A DNA stretch of 64,000 bases from Clostridia bacterium (GCA_018432615.1 JAHDSQ010000017.1:123014-187013), one strand, 5' to 3'. Positions 1 through 9,292 are shown, counted from the stretch's first letter. Made by a program: numbers and translations. The notes: generated by a model not told the origin, from the sequence alone.

Positions 1-89
1 ACACCCTTTTTGTCATAGGCAAAGACAGTAAACTCAATCATGTTTGGTAGTCCTTCTATTATTCGCGGTCCCATATCTAAGATTCGCAT
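1..89 (-). CDS. 5' end of an unidentified gene, cut by the window edge
   Basis: An open frame reads leftward from an ATG at 87-89 and leaves the window at position 1. A strong GGGAGG-type ribosome binding site lies just upstream on the minus strand (about 97-105). The visible residues start MRILDMGPRIIEGLP and continue to about residue 29 without a stop. I do not recognise the family from this fragment. It is transcribed divergently from the glycosyltransferase at 179, so the 90-178 gap should hold two promoters, although I cannot point to clear boxes. Confidence 0.55.
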   Translation of the reverse strand, partial: MRILDMGPRIIEGLPNMIEFTVFAYDKKG

Positions 90-178
90 AAACCTTCCTC
101 CCTTCTCAAGAATAGAATATGGTTTTTTGAGTAATCTTAGTCAAGAAGACAATTATAATGGATATTAGGAGATGTCAA

Positions 179-1417
179 ATGAGAAAAGTAAAAACAGGTG
201 TTAAAAATTACCGGCAGTATTCCGAGTTCCTCAACCATGACACAGAGATTGAGATGGATTATTACATAAAAAAAAATAACGGCAAAAAAATTGCCATGAT
301 AAATGCCACCTCTTTTGGCGGAGGAGTGGCTGAAATCCTCCATTCACTTGTACCCCTGGCCAAAAGCGCCGGGCTTGTTATCGACTGGTGGAACATGGAA
401 GGAACCGATGAATTTTATAAGGTCACAAAGATGATGCATAATTGCTTGCAGGGAATGGAACACGAGCTGACGGCAAAGGAAAAGGAAATATATTTAAAGT
501 ATAACAAAAAAAATGCCGAGGCCTTTGCGGACGAAGAATACGATTACATCATTGTACACGACCCGCAGCCGGCGGCGATGATTGATTATATACCAAAGAG
601 CCGCAAAGCAAAATGGCTTTGGCGTTGTCATATTGATACGTCGGCACCGAATGAAGAATACTGGAGATTCCTAGCGGGCTTTATTAAAAAGTATGAGGCC
701 TGTATTTTTACGATGGAGGAGTTTATTTATGAAAAAGCTGTGTTAAGCAATGTTGCGATAATAACTCCGTCCATTGATCCGTTTTCCAAGAAAAATATCC
801 CCTTGGCAGAAGAAGAGGCCAAAGAAATTACCGGCCGGTTTGGGATCGATGTGAATAGGCCGTTAATATCGCAGGTTTCAAGATTTGATCCCTGGAAGGA
901 TCCCCTAGGTGTCATTGAAGCTTATAAAATTGTAAAAAAGGAATATCCCAGTGTTCAGCTGGCTTTGATCGGTTCCATGGCCAGTGACGATCCCGAAGGC
1001 TGGGAATATCTTTATCGGACGCTAAGAAGAGCCGGCGAAGACTATGACATAGAAATCATTACAAACTTTAACGGTGTATCCGACCTGGAGGTCAACGCTT
1101 TTCAAACAGCATCTGACGTTATTTTGCAAAAATCGATAAAAGAAGGTTTCGGGCTTACAGTGGCCGAAGGGATGTGGAAAGGAGTTCCCGTCATTGGCGG
1201 GCGGGTAGGAGGAATTAAGCTGCAGATTGACGACGGTATTAATGGTTACCTGGCAGATACTGTAGAGGAATGTGCCGAACGAATCCTCACTCTGTTAAGA
1301 AACATGGCTTTGGCGGTTGAAATAGGAGAGGCCGGAAAAGAAAAGGTGCGAGCCAAATTTCTCATTACCAGCCATCTCTTGAACTACCTGAAGCTATTTG
1401 AACAACTGGAAGATTAA
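179..1417 (+). CDS. GT4 family glycosyltransferase, TreT-like (trehalose synthase type)
   Basis: This 412-residue cytoplasmic protein has a GT-B, family 4 layout. The N-terminal pattern SFGGGVAEILHSLVPL, followed by a VTKMMHNCLQG segment, is what I know from TreT-type trehalose glycosyltransferring synthases, which join NDP-glucose and glucose. The C-terminal half has the GT4 signature KEGFGLTVAEGMWKGVPVIGG, with the E-x7-E pair contacting the sugar nucleotide. I chose ATG 179 over the in-frame ATG 158 because AGGAGA sits at 167-172, six bases before 179. Family membership is firm. The exact acceptor, trehalose or another glucoside, is inferred. A PAS protein follows in the same direction, but a 129-bp gap makes co-transcription uncertain. 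Confidence 0.8.
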   Translation: MRKVKTGVKNYRQYSEFLNHDTEIEMDYYIKKNNGKKIAMINATSFGGGVAEILHSLVPLAKSAGLVIDWWNMEGTDEFYKVTKMMHNCLQGMEHELTAKEKEIYLKYNKKNAEAFADEEYDYIIVHDPQPAAMIDYIPKSRKAKWLWRCHIDTSAPNEEYWRFLAGFIKKYEACIFTMEEFIYEKAVLSNVAIITPSIDPFSKKNIPLAEEEAKEITGRFGIDVNRPLISQVSRFDPWKDPLGVIEAYKIVKKEYPSVQLALIGSMASDDPEGWEYLYRTLRRAGEDYDIEIITNFNGVSDLEVNAFQTASDVILQKSIKEGFGLTVAEGMWKGVPVIGGRVGGIKLQIDDGINGYLADTVEECAERILTLLRNMALAVEIGEAGKEKVRAKFLITSHLLNYLKLFEQLED

Positions 1418-1546
1418 TTATCGAATAGAATTATATTATCGAAAAATACCGTTAAATCAAAAGGATTATGATAGATTACAGAGAAATACTTACTAGAAGG
1501 TGCGAGAAAATGGCTTGATATGCAAATCAGACTTGGGAGACGGGTT

Positions 1547-2245
1547 ATGAAGAGCTTTGGGGATATCATGATCAATCACGACTATGAATTGCCTGTTGCA
1601 CGCATTGAAGTCAATGCCGATGGGGAAATAATCGGCATAAATAAAAGGGCGGAAAGGATAATTTTCAAAAGAAAGGAACAGGTTGTCGGTAAAAAGATTT
1701 GGTATGCTTTGGCACAAACCATTAATTCCTTTTTACAAAGAGAACTTAAACTGCTACATCATGAGCAAAGGGAATGTCTGACAGAGTCTTTTTTCCCGGC
1801 TTTCAACAGATGGTATCAAGTAATCATTCAGCCTCTGGAGCAGAGTATCTACCTCTACTACTTTGACATAACTGCGAAGAAAGCGGAAGAAAAAGAAAAG
1901 AATTTGCGGCAGACAGCTTTTGGACATCATCCTCTGTCGGCAGCAATTCTTGTTTTTCCATTTTGTGAGATAGCGGATGTTAACGATGCCTGGTTGGAAA
2001 TGACTGCTTATAAAAAAGAGGAGCTTGTGGGACATTGTCTTGACGACATTGGAATCCTGGAGTCGTACCAGGAAGGCCGTACTATATCCTTGAAGGGGCT
2101 TGCTTTCGAAAACGCTGCTATCAGAGAACAGGCAATTTTATGGTGTGACAATACCGGGAAAAGGAATCCCGGTATTCTTGATGTTGAACCTTTTGTTTGT
2201 GATAATAGGAGGTATTTTCTGGTTGTATTACGCAGCAAACCCTAA
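1547..2245 (+). CDS. Tandem PAS-domain protein without an output domain
   Basis: The product is about 232 residues with two PAS-like folds, roughly residues 15-110 and 125-230. Typical PAS phrases are visible: IGINKRAERIIFKRKEQVVGK in the first and DVNDAWLEMTAYKKEELVG in the second. No histidine kinase, GGDEF, HTH or other effector segment follows, so it would sense a ligand and act through a partner. The start at 1547 is preferred because GGGAGA at 1535-1540 is correctly spaced; an ATG at 1520 is in frame but poorly served. It is soluble, with no signal or membrane segment. It converges with the ClC gene at 2270, and no clear terminator separates them. Confidence 0.7.
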   Translation: MKSFGDIMINHDYELPVARIEVNADGEIIGINKRAERIIFKRKEQVVGKKIWYALAQTINSFLQRELKLLHHEQRECLTESFFPAFNRWYQVIIQPLEQSIYLYYFDITAKKAEEKEKNLRQTAFGHHPLSAAILVFPFCEIADVNDAWLEMTAYKKEELVGHCLDDIGILESYQEGRTISLKGLAFENAAIREQAILWCDNTGKRNPGILDVEPFVCDNRRYFLVVLRSKP

Positions 2246-2269
2246 GAGAAATCAAATCAAAAGCAGAAA

Positions 2270-3838
2270 TTAAGAGGGTTCTTCACAGGCAAGTCGCTGT
2301 AGGATATCCCTTGTTCGTTCCTCGATGTCCTCGTTTGTCAAAACTATTAAGAAATCTCCGACCTGAAGTTGTGTATTGCCTTTGGGTATGATTTCTTTTT
2401 CTCCCCGCATAATACCGACCAGTAAACAGTCCTTAGGCCACGTAATTTCTTTGATTTTCTTCTGATCGATTTGTGAGCCCATACATACGGCAGCTTCAAT
2501 AATGACCTTTTTCTTATTATCCGTTGATACTTTAACGATTTTGTCGGACTGCAGCAATTTGTCCATGAGAGTATCGTAAACTGGTTTCGAATCAAACAGG
2601 TCGGTGACGACGTAAGCCACCATAGAAACGGTAGCCATAGATAATAGGTGACTGAAGGAGCCTGTCATCTCTGTAATCAAGATGCTTCCGGTTATGGGTG
2701 CTTTGACAATAGCGGTGAAATAGGCGGCCATTGCCAGGACAATAAAGTTTGGAAGATACGAGGGATCTAAGCCGAAGACATTAACAGTTAGGGTTCCGAA
2801 GATATTTCCGATCAAAGCTCCGATTACCAACAGGGGTAGAAAGATGCCGCCGGGGACTCCGGAGCCGTAGCTAATCATGGTGAAAACAAACTTGACAACC
2901 ACCAATATTAAGAGAGTTGTGAGTGCCCTATTCTGTGAGACCAAAGTGCCGATGAGATGATGACCTCCCCCCAGGGTCTCGGGAAGCCAGAAACCTAACA
3001 GTCCGGCGATGAATAGAGGAATAAGGGGCTTCAAGATAGGTGGCAGGGCAAGTTTGTCAAATATTTTAAGTGATTTAAAAAGGCAGCGGTTGAAAAGAAT
3101 TCCAAAAAGGCCTGTTACTATTCCCAAAAGAAGAAGGTAAGGATAATACTTCAGAGGAAGCAGGGAAAGGGCTTCGAAAGTTAAAATCGGGGTCTGGCCA
3201 AAGAAGTTTTGGCAGACGAAATCGGCTGTGAGTGAAGAGGCCATAGCTGCTGTTAAAACAATGGGGGAAAAGTTTTTGTGCATTTCCTCCAGGGCAAAGA
3301 TAACGCCAGCCAGTGGTGCGTTGAAAGCGGCTGCCAGCCCGGCGCTTGCCCCGCTGGTTATGAGATATTTGCTTTCCAGCTTGTGTCTTCCCAGGGAGGC
3401 GGCAGTTCCTTGACCGATTGCTGCACCTAACTGCACCGAAGGACCTTCGCGACCGAGGGAAAGACCGGCACCGATGGCTAAAACCCCGCCGATAAACTTA
3501 TTGATCACTATGCTCAGCCAGTTGACGTGTAATTTTCCTGCCAGTTGTGCCTTGACTTGAGGGATACCGCTTCCGCCGATCAAGGGTTCTTTTTTGGCAA
3601 GGAAACCGAGGATGAGGCCGATAAATAACAGGCTAAGGAATAAAAGAACAATAGAAGGAAGATCTGCATTTGTCATTTTGGAGTATACGGCGTCCCTGAT
3701 ATCTTCTGCATGGTTCAGCATTACTCTGTATAGAACAGTCACAATACCGGCGACAAGTCCGACGAGAATTCCTTCAAAAACGAGTCTTAATCTCAGACCC
3801 ATCCAGTTTTCTAAAATATTAGATGTTAAGCTTTTCAT
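2270..3838 (-). CDS. ClC-type chloride channel/antiporter with C-terminal RCK_C domain
   Basis: This is a 522-residue inner-membrane protein of the ClC family. The three selectivity-filter signatures are present: GSGIP at residues 89-93, GREGP at 129-133 with the gating glutamate, and GSGVPGGIFLP further on. A second acidic pair in FALEEM corresponds to the region of the internal proton glutamate in antiporters, so H+/Cl- exchange is plausible. The last 75 or so residues form a TrkA-C (RCK_C) regulatory domain rather than CBS domains. GGTGAAAG stands just before the start. It is divergent from trkA-trkH, and the shared RCK_C module suggests linked regulation of chloride and potassium movement. 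Confidence 0.92.
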   Translation of the reverse strand: MKSLTSNILENWMGLRLRLVFEGILVGLVAGIVTVLYRVMLNHAEDIRDAVYSKMTNADLPSIVLLFLSLLFIGLILGFLAKKEPLIGGSGIPQVKAQLAGKLHVNWLSIVINKFIGGVLAIGAGLSLGREGPSVQLGAAIGQGTAASLGRHKLESKYLITSGASAGLAAAFNAPLAGVIFALEEMHKNFSPIVLTAAMASSLTADFVCQNFFGQTPILTFEALSLLPLKYYPYLLLLGIVTGLFGILFNRCLFKSLKIFDKLALPPILKPLIPLFIAGLLGFWLPETLGGGHHLIGTLVSQNRALTTLLILVVVKFVFTMISYGSGVPGGIFLPLLVIGALIGNIFGTLTVNVFGLDPSYLPNFIVLAMAAYFTAIVKAPITGSILITEMTGSFSHLLSMATVSMVAYVVTDLFDSKPVYDTLMDKLLQSDKIVKVSTDNKKKVIIEAAVCMGSQIDQKKIKEITWPKDCLLVGIMRGEKEIIPKGNTQLQVGDFLIVLTNEDIEERTRDILQRLACEEPS

Positions 3839-3970
3839 AATCTTTCACCAATCATAGTGATATAGTTGTGCACAAAGACATTGTGAGCACAAAATGAGCA
3901 CAAGATTGATTATACCCCTTTGTTGTAGTATTGTAAAACCAGTGGTTTCAGATAAATAAGTTAAAATCCA

Positions 3971-4000
3971 TTGACTCCTTGACAAGGTAAATGTACTATA
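3971..4000 (+). promoter_or_regulatory. Candidate sigma-A promoter for trkA-trkH
   Basis: TTGACT at 3971-3976 and TACTAT at 3995-4000 are 18 bp apart, with about 55 nt to the trkA start. It lies in the 217-bp divergent gap between the ClC gene and trkA, the only place where a trkA promoter could be. The match is moderate (5/6 and 4/6), and an overlapping TTGACA at 3979 lacks a partner box. Confidence 0.4.
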
Positions 4001-4055
4001 GACAGGAACAAGTTCAAATGAAAGTATAAGCACAGCTTGAGAGGGGAATGACAGT

Positions 4056-5399
4056 ATGCGAGCGATAATTATCGGTGCAGGTAAAATCGGATTTAATATT
4101 GCCAAACTGCTCGTTCAAGAAAAAAATGACGTAGTAGTGATAGAGAAAGACGAAGACAGGGTGCAAAACTTACAGGAAAACCTTGATGTTCAAGTGATCA
4201 TAGCCAATGGTGCCAGTGCCGGTTCACTGCAGGAGGCCGGTATCGCGGAAACGGATCTGCTGGTTGCTGTCACAGGTGTGGACGAGATAAATATAATCGC
4301 CTGTATGCTTGCCAAAAACTTTGGGGTGGGAAAAACCATTGCCAGGGTACGCAATCCTGAATACATCGAAGATAATCGAAGCGAAGGTAAAAGCATTTTT
4401 AACGGCATTGATCTGATGATAAATCCCGAGCTTGTAATAGCCAAAGAAATAGCAAATCTCATTGACGTGCCGGAGGCTCTTGACGTGGTATACTATGCCC
4501 AGGGTATGGTTCAAATGTTGGAATTAAAGATACCCCCCCAGGCCCCAGTGGCTAATAAATGCTTGAAGGAAATAAATTATCAATCTCCCTTTGTAATCGT
4601 TGCTATTTTTAGAGACGGACAAATGCTTGTCCCCCGTGGCGATGATCGTATACTGCCTAACGATATCATTTTTCTTTTGGGGAAAACGAAGGAAATGGTC
4701 CGTATAGAAAAACTGCTGGGGACCGAACGCAAAAAGGCGGAGCGGGTGATGATACTGGGCGGAGATTTTGCAGGATATCATTTGGCAAGGATATTAGAAC
4801 AGAGAAAGTACTCCGTTAAGATCATAGAAAGAGAATATAAACGCTGTGTGGATGTTTGCAACAGCTTGAAAAACACCATGATTCTTCACGGTGATGCGAC
4901 GGACATTGATTTTCTCAAGTCGGAGGGTGTCAGTGATGTGGATGCCTTTGTGTGCCTGACAGACGACGATAAAATGAATCTTTTGGTCAGTTTAATTGTC
5001 AAACATCTGGGGGCAAAGAAGATAATCACTCAGGTTAGGCGTTCGGATTATATAAGCTTAATGGAAGACGTGGGAATAGATGTGGGCATCAGTCCTCGTA
5101 CATTGATTGCCAATGCGATTTTAAGGTTTATTAATCGCAACACCAATGTTCTCTCTGTAACGCTGTTGAGTCAGGAGAGCGCCGAATTAATCGAGTTGGT
5201 TGTGACGAAGGACTCTAAAATCGCTAATAAGAAATTAAAGAATCTTAATTTTCCCAAGGGCGCCATAGTCGGCACTATTTATCGCAAGAAACAGGTCATT
5301 ATACCCAGCGGTGAAGATAGTTTCATGCCGGGTGATACCGTTGTTGTATTTGCACTGCCTCAAAAAATTGCTTCAGTAATGGACTTTTTCAAAGTATAA
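4056..5399 (+). CDS. trkA: Trk potassium uptake regulator TrkA
   Basis: This 447-residue peripheral membrane protein gates the TrkH potassium channel in response to NAD(H) or ATP binding. It shows the full duplicated RCK arrangement. The first Rossmann fold begins at residue 3 with IIGAGKIG, and a second begins near residue 231 with ILGGDFAGYHLA. Each is followed by an RCK_C domain; the VPRGDD and IPSGED phrases are typical RCK_C ends. The length equals that of canonical TrkA. GAGAGGGG lies ten bases before the ATG. The gene is immediately followed by trkH with a 10-nt gap, so they form one operon. Confidence 0.95.
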   Translation: MRAIIIGAGKIGFNIAKLLVQEKNDVVVIEKDEDRVQNLQENLDVQVIIANGASAGSLQEAGIAETDLLVAVTGVDEINIIACMLAKNFGVGKTIARVRNPEYIEDNRSEGKSIFNGIDLMINPELVIAKEIANLIDVPEALDVVYYAQGMVQMLELKIPPQAPVANKCLKEINYQSPFVIVAIFRDGQMLVPRGDDRILPNDIIFLLGKTKEMVRIEKLLGTERKKAERVMILGGDFAGYHLARILEQRKYSVKIIEREYKRCVDVCNSLKNTMILHGDATDIDFLKSEGVSDVDAFVCLTDDDKMNLLVSLIVKHLGAKKIITQVRRSDYISLMEDVGIDVGISPRTLIANAILRFINRNTNVLSVTLLSQESAELIELVVTKDSKIANKKLKNLNFPKGAIVGTIYRKKQVIIPSGEDSFMPGDTVVVFALPQKIASVMDFFKV

Positions 5400-5409
5400 A
5401 GGAGCCTGA

Positions 5410-6858
5410 ATGATGAATTACCGCAAAGTTGTCGGAGCTTTAGGGATAATGTTGATGCTGATCGGGGGAGCAATGTTTTTGCCCTTGATATGGTCACTGT
5501 ATTATGGAGACGCCGATTGGTCTGCTTTCCTTATAACAGGTATGCTAACAGTAATGGTAGGGGCCGTGATGTACAGGCTTAATGATATGAAGGGAAGTAT
5601 CCGCTATAAAGAGGCTTATGCCATTGTAACGGTAAGTTGGCTTTTAGCTTCAGCCTTTGGAGCTGTTCCTTTTTTGCTGGCTGGCACTTTTACGTCCTTT
5701 GCGGATGCCTTTTTCGAAACAATGTCTGGGTTTACTACAACCGGGGCCAGTGTGCTTACGGATATTGAAGCACTGCCTCACGGAATTCTTTTCTGGCGCA
5801 GTCTGACCCACTGGCTAGGGGGAATGGGTATCATCGTGATGTTTGTGGCTGTTCTTTCCTCCTTGGGAGTGGGAGGTTTGCAAATGTTTAAAGCCGAGTC
5901 TCCCGGACCTGTTGCCGAAAAGATAAAACCACGGATCAGCGAATCGGCTAAAACATTGTGGTTGACTTACCTATCCTTTACGGTGGCTGAGACATTGCTG
6001 CTTTGTCTATTCGGTATGAGTCTTTTTGATGCCTTGTGCCACACCTTCGGAACCTTGGCAACTGGAGGATGTTCCACCAAGAATGCCAGTATCGGGTATT
6101 ATGACAGTCCTGCTATCCAGTGGGTGATAGTCCTTTTCATGGTTTTGGCGGGGGTCAATTTTGCCCTGCACTATCAGGCCTTTAACAGCAGGAGTTTGAA
6201 AAGCTTTTGGCGAAACAGTGAATTTAGGTTGTATGTGGTTATACTTGTGGCAGCAATATTTTTAGCTTTTTTAGGTATAAGCACAGCTACGGAACAGTCC
6301 TTTGCTGAAACCTTAAGACAAGCGAGCTTTCAGGTAACATCAATTATGACTACAACAGGTTATGCGACGGCCGATTTTAACAGCTGGGCACCCTTCGTAA
6401 AAGTGCTGCTGGTGGCCCTGATGTTTGTCGGGGGGTGTGCGGGATCTACCGGTGGGGGTATCAAGGTAGGCCGAATCCTGATACTATTGAAGCAGAGCAA
6501 ACTGGAAATCATAAGGGCAACGCACCCCCGTGCCGTACTTAATTTAACAATTGACGGTAAGCCTGTCGGCAATAACATAGTTGTTAATGTGCTTTCGTTT
6601 TTTTCCATTTATGTTGTAATAACCTGTATCAGTACGGTGATAATGACCTTGGCGGGGTTGGACATTGTTTCGGCGTTCACTTCTGTTGCGGCGAACTTAT
6701 GCAATATCGGACCTGGGTTGGAACTGGTGGGACCTACCCAAAATTATGGTTTTCTGCCAATGTGGAGTAAATTCTATCTTTCGTTTTTGATGTTGTTGGG
6801 ACGTCTCGAACTATTGACAGTGATGGTGCTGTTAGTTCCCTCTACCTGGCGGAAATAA
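5410..6858 (+). CDS. trkH: Trk potassium transporter membrane subunit TrkH
   Basis: This 482-residue integral membrane protein is the pore subunit of the low-affinity, TrkA-dependent potassium uptake system. The four pore-loop signatures with selectivity glycines can be read: TMSGFTTTGASVL, GTLATGGCSTKN, MTTTGYATADF and NLCNIGPGL. Multiple hydrophobic spans run through the whole length. GGAG stands six nucleotides before the first of two adjacent ATG codons. It is co-transcribed with trkA. The stop is 37 nt before ispE, so readthrough into the downstream cluster is possible. Confidence 0.95.
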   Translation: MMNYRKVVGALGIMLMLIGGAMFLPLIWSLYYGDADWSAFLITGMLTVMVGAVMYRLNDMKGSIRYKEAYAIVTVSWLLASAFGAVPFLLAGTFTSFADAFFETMSGFTTTGASVLTDIEALPHGILFWRSLTHWLGGMGIIVMFVAVLSSLGVGGLQMFKAESPGPVAEKIKPRISESAKTLWLTYLSFTVAETLLLCLFGMSLFDALCHTFGTLATGGCSTKNASIGYYDSPAIQWVIVLFMVLAGVNFALHYQAFNSRSLKSFWRNSEFRLYVVILVAAIFLAFLGISTATEQSFAETLRQASFQVTSIMTTTGYATADFNSWAPFVKVLLVALMFVGGCAGSTGGGIKVGRILILLKQSKLEIIRATHPRAVLNLTIDGKPVGNNIVVNVLSFFSIYVVITCISTVIMTLAGLDIVSAFTSVAANLCNIGPGLELVGPTQNYGFLPMWSKFYLSFLMLLGRLELLTVMVLLVPSTWRK

Positions 6859-6871
6859 TAATAGGAGAAGC

Positions 6872-6890
6872 GGCGGTATAAGGCGGTATA
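6872..6890 (+). repeat. Small tandem duplication in front of ispE
   Basis: The 9-mer GGCGGTATA occurs at 6872-6880 and again at 6882-6890, one base apart, in the short trkH-ispE gap. It separates an AGGAGA sequence at 6863-6868 from the ispE ATG at 6896 by about 27 nt, too far for normal use. The second copy also creates a TATAAT at 6886-6891. Confidence 0.6.
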
Positions 6891-6895
6891 ATCAG

Positions 6896-7807
6896 ATGGA
6901 AAGTATTAGTTTAAAAGCTTATGCGAAAATAAACCTTACTCTGGATGTCTTGGGAAAGAGGGCAGACGGGTACCATGATGTAAAAATGATCATGCAGGGC
7001 ATAAATCTATATGACATTGTAACACTTGAAAGTTGTGAAAATGGTATTACCTTATCCTGTGACGTTACCGGGCTGGGAGAGGACAGGAAGAACCTGGCCT
7101 ATAGGGCGGCAGAACTTATGCTTCTGCATTATCCGCAGATAAAGGGGTTAAGGATCACTCTGGAAAAGAGGATTCCTGTGGCTGCGGGCTTGGGAGGAGG
7201 AAGTGCCGATGCGGCGGCAGTTATCCTTGGGGTTAACGAGTTGTACGATTTAGGATTGACTAAAGAACGTTTGCAGGAGATCGCTCTTCACTTAGGTAGC
7301 GATGTTCCCTTTTGTCTTTTTCCCTGTACTGCTTTGGCGGAAGGCAGGGGAGAACGGTTGACGGATATTGTCCCGTGCCCGCTGTTATGGTTGGTTCTTG
7401 TTAAGCCGTCCTTTGGTGTAGCAACGAAAGAAGTTTACGAAAACCTCAAAAATGTTACAATAAAAAAGAGACCGGATACAAGGGCAGCCCTAAGAGCAAT
7501 CGAAGAAACAGACATTGAATTATTGTATTGTTCGATGGGAAATGTACTGGAATATTCTACTTTTGCTTTATATCCTGACTTGCAGAGATTGGTTGACGAG
7601 CTTATTCTGCTGGGTGCAAAAAAGGTGATGATGTCGGGGAGTGGGACTACATTACTGATGTTTATGAACAATGAGGACGACGCAAGAGCGGCTGCGCTGT
7701 GCTGTTCAAAAGCCGGCAGGGATGTCATAGTCACAAGAACGAATTTACCGGAGGACGTTGAAATGCAGAAAAGGAGGTTTGTTCATGGCAGAGAGGAAGA
7801 GGATTGA
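6896..7807 (+). CDS. ispE: 4-diphosphocytidyl-2-C-methyl-D-erythritol kinase
   Basis: This GHMP kinase of the MEP isoprenoid pathway phosphorylates CDP-methylerythritol at the 2-hydroxyl. The product is 303 residues, slightly longer than average. The N-terminal KAYAKINLTLDVLGKR motif and the ATP-binding glycine loop PVAAGLGGGSADAAA (near residue 92) are diagnostic, and MMSGSGTTLL near the end is the third GHMP motif. No alternative start exists between the preceding stop and ATG 6896, yet no good ribosome binding site adjoins it. The 3' end overlaps the GntR gene by 23 nt. In B. subtilis this gene (yabH) likewise precedes purR. Confidence 0.95.
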   Translation: MESISLKAYAKINLTLDVLGKRADGYHDVKMIMQGINLYDIVTLESCENGITLSCDVTGLGEDRKNLAYRAAELMLLHYPQIKGLRITLEKRIPVAAGLGGGSADAAAVILGVNELYDLGLTKERLQEIALHLGSDVPFCLFPCTALAEGRGERLTDIVPCPLLWLVLVKPSFGVATKEVYENLKNVTIKKRPDTRAALRAIEETDIELLYCSMGNVLEYSTFALYPDLQRLVDELILLGAKKVMMSGSGTTLLMFMNNEDDARAAALCCSKAGRDVIVTRTNLPEDVEMQKRRFVHGREEED

Positions 7808-8468
7808 AGTTAAACTGGACCAGTATAAGCCCTTGAGGGAAATCGTATTTGAGGCATTGCGCCAGGCGATTTTACAAGAGATAATCAAACCTGGAGAACG
7901 CTTGATGGAGAAACAACTCGGCGAAGAGATGGGAGTGAGCAGAACTCCGATTAGGGAGGCTATTCGCAGACTTGAGTTAGAAGGATTTGTTACGATAATT
8001 CCCAGAAAAGGAGCGGTCGTGTCGGAAATATCGCTTCAGGACATCAAGGAAGTTTATGAAATCAGAGCGGCGCTGGAATCTCTTGCCGCAGGATTAGCAG
8101 CCGAAAAGGTTACCCCCCAAGAGATACAAGAAATGCAAAGGTGTCTGCAAAAAGAGGCAGAACTGCTGGAGAATGATGATGTCATATCAACTGTTGAGGT
8201 TGACCTTGATTTGCATCATATAATATTTAAAGCGGCTAGCAACGAACGTCTTCTCGCTACTCTCAGTAATTTGCGTGAACAGTTGTCTCGACCGAGAATG
8301 ATAGTAACTGCATTGCCGGGAAGGAAGGTTGCCAGTCACCGAGATCATGTCAAGATAGTTGAGGCGATAAGTTCGGGAAATATCGAGCTGTCCGAACGGC
8401 TCATCTGGGATCATATTGAATATTCCGCAAATACTATGATTGATTACTATAAACAGAAGTATGAGTAA
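7785..8468 (+). CDS. GntR family regulator, FadR/FCD subfamily
   Basis: A DNA-binding regulator of 227 residues. The N-terminal winged helix spans about residues 10-75, with the GntR signature GERLMEKQLGEEMGVSRTPI. The C-terminal all-helical FCD ligand domain carries the histidine and acidic residues (DLHHIIF, SHRDH) that usually bind a metal and a small carboxylate. The start is ATG 7785, because AAGGAGG at 7771-7777 lies seven bases upstream; this makes the gene begin inside ispE. The ligand is unknown. It sits where B. subtilis has no regulator, between ispE and purR, so it may control this operon or the adjoining nucleotidyltransferase. Confidence 0.88.
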   Translation: MAERKRIEVKLDQYKPLREIVFEALRQAILQEIIKPGERLMEKQLGEEMGVSRTPIREAIRRLELEGFVTIIPRKGAVVSEISLQDIKEVYEIRAALESLAAGLAAEKVTPQEIQEMQRCLQKEAELLENDDVISTVEVDLDLHHIIFKAASNERLLATLSNLREQLSRPRMIVTALPGRKVASHRDHVKIVEAISSGNIELSERLIWDHIEYSANTMIDYYKQKYE

Positions 8469-8488
8469 ACGAAAGGAGAACCATATTA

Positions 8489-9247
8489 ATGACTACTGCT
8501 ATAATTCTCGCCGGAGGAAAAAAAACAGGGATACAGCGAGACAATAAGGAACCTCTTGATGAGGCCTTGATACCCATTGGCAACAGATATATGGTGGAAT
8601 ATGTGGTAGATGCTTTATTAGGTTCGCAGAACATTGAACGAGTCATTATTTCCGGTCCTGTTAAGGCACTAGAAGAAAAGTACAAAGAAGACCCGCGTAT
8701 TACCCTGGTCAAAAACGGGGAAAGAACAATCGATACGCTATATGAAGGGCTAAGGATTATTAAGCCACCTCAGCTACGGGTACTGATTGTTACGGCAGAT
8801 ATTCCCCTCTTGACTACACAGGCGGTTGATGATTTTCTTGACAGCTGCAAATACAGTGAAGGTGATTTGTTTTATCCCGTTGTTCCCAAAAAGATCAGCG
8901 AGGGGAAATATCCCGGAATAAAGCGGACTTATGTACGCTTGCGGGAGGGGAGCGTAACGGGAGGAAATATGTTTTTACTCAACACCTATGTATTTTCAAA
9001 GTGTGCCCGTAGGGCCCAAGAACTGATTGACCTCCGCAAAAAACCGCTACGTTTGGCTTCGCATGTAGGGTTGGACGTGTTGCTGCGTTATATACTGGGG
9101 ATACTTTCCCTCAAGGAAGCGGAAAAAAAGGTTTCCTCTTTGTTGGGGATAAAAGGAGTGGTAGTTGTATCCAATTATGCTGAAGTGGGAATTGACGTAG
9201 ATAAAAGCAGTGATTTTAAAATAGCACAAAAAGCACTAGGAGCTTAA
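8489..9247 (+). CDS. MobA-like NTP transferase family protein
   Basis: The 252-residue protein has the N-terminal nucleotide-binding pattern IILAGGKKTG and a VTADIPLLT segment with the metal-binding aspartate, typical of small-molecule nucleotidylyltransferases of the NTP_transf_3 group. It lacks the C-terminal beta helix of GlmU and is not a clear IspD, so the acceptor is unknown. AAAGGAG at 8472-8478 fits the start. The preceding GntR gene ends 20 nt upstream, so the two are probably co-transcribed. A terminator hairpin follows at 9258. Confidence 0.8.
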   Translation: MTTAIILAGGKKTGIQRDNKEPLDEALIPIGNRYMVEYVVDALLGSQNIERVIISGPVKALEEKYKEDPRITLVKNGERTIDTLYEGLRIIKPPQLRVLIVTADIPLLTTQAVDDFLDSCKYSEGDLFYPVVPKKISEGKYPGIKRTYVRLREGSVTGGNMFLLNTYVFSKCARRAQELIDLRKKPLRLASHVGLDVLLRYILGILSLKEAEKKVSSLLGIKGVVVVSNYAEVGIDVDKSSDFKIAQKALGA

Positions 9248-9257
9248 AGACAGCGGA

Positions 9258-9292
9258 GGGCAGCCTTTTACAAAGGCAGGCCCTTAATTTTT
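9258..9292 (+). terminator. Intrinsic terminator after the NTP transferase gene
   Basis: A GGGC/GCCC outer stem and a GCCTTT/AAAGGC inner stem (9263-9268 with 9272-9277) are followed by TTAATTTTTG. It separates the ispE-gntR-NTP transferase transcript from purR. Confidence 0.7.
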
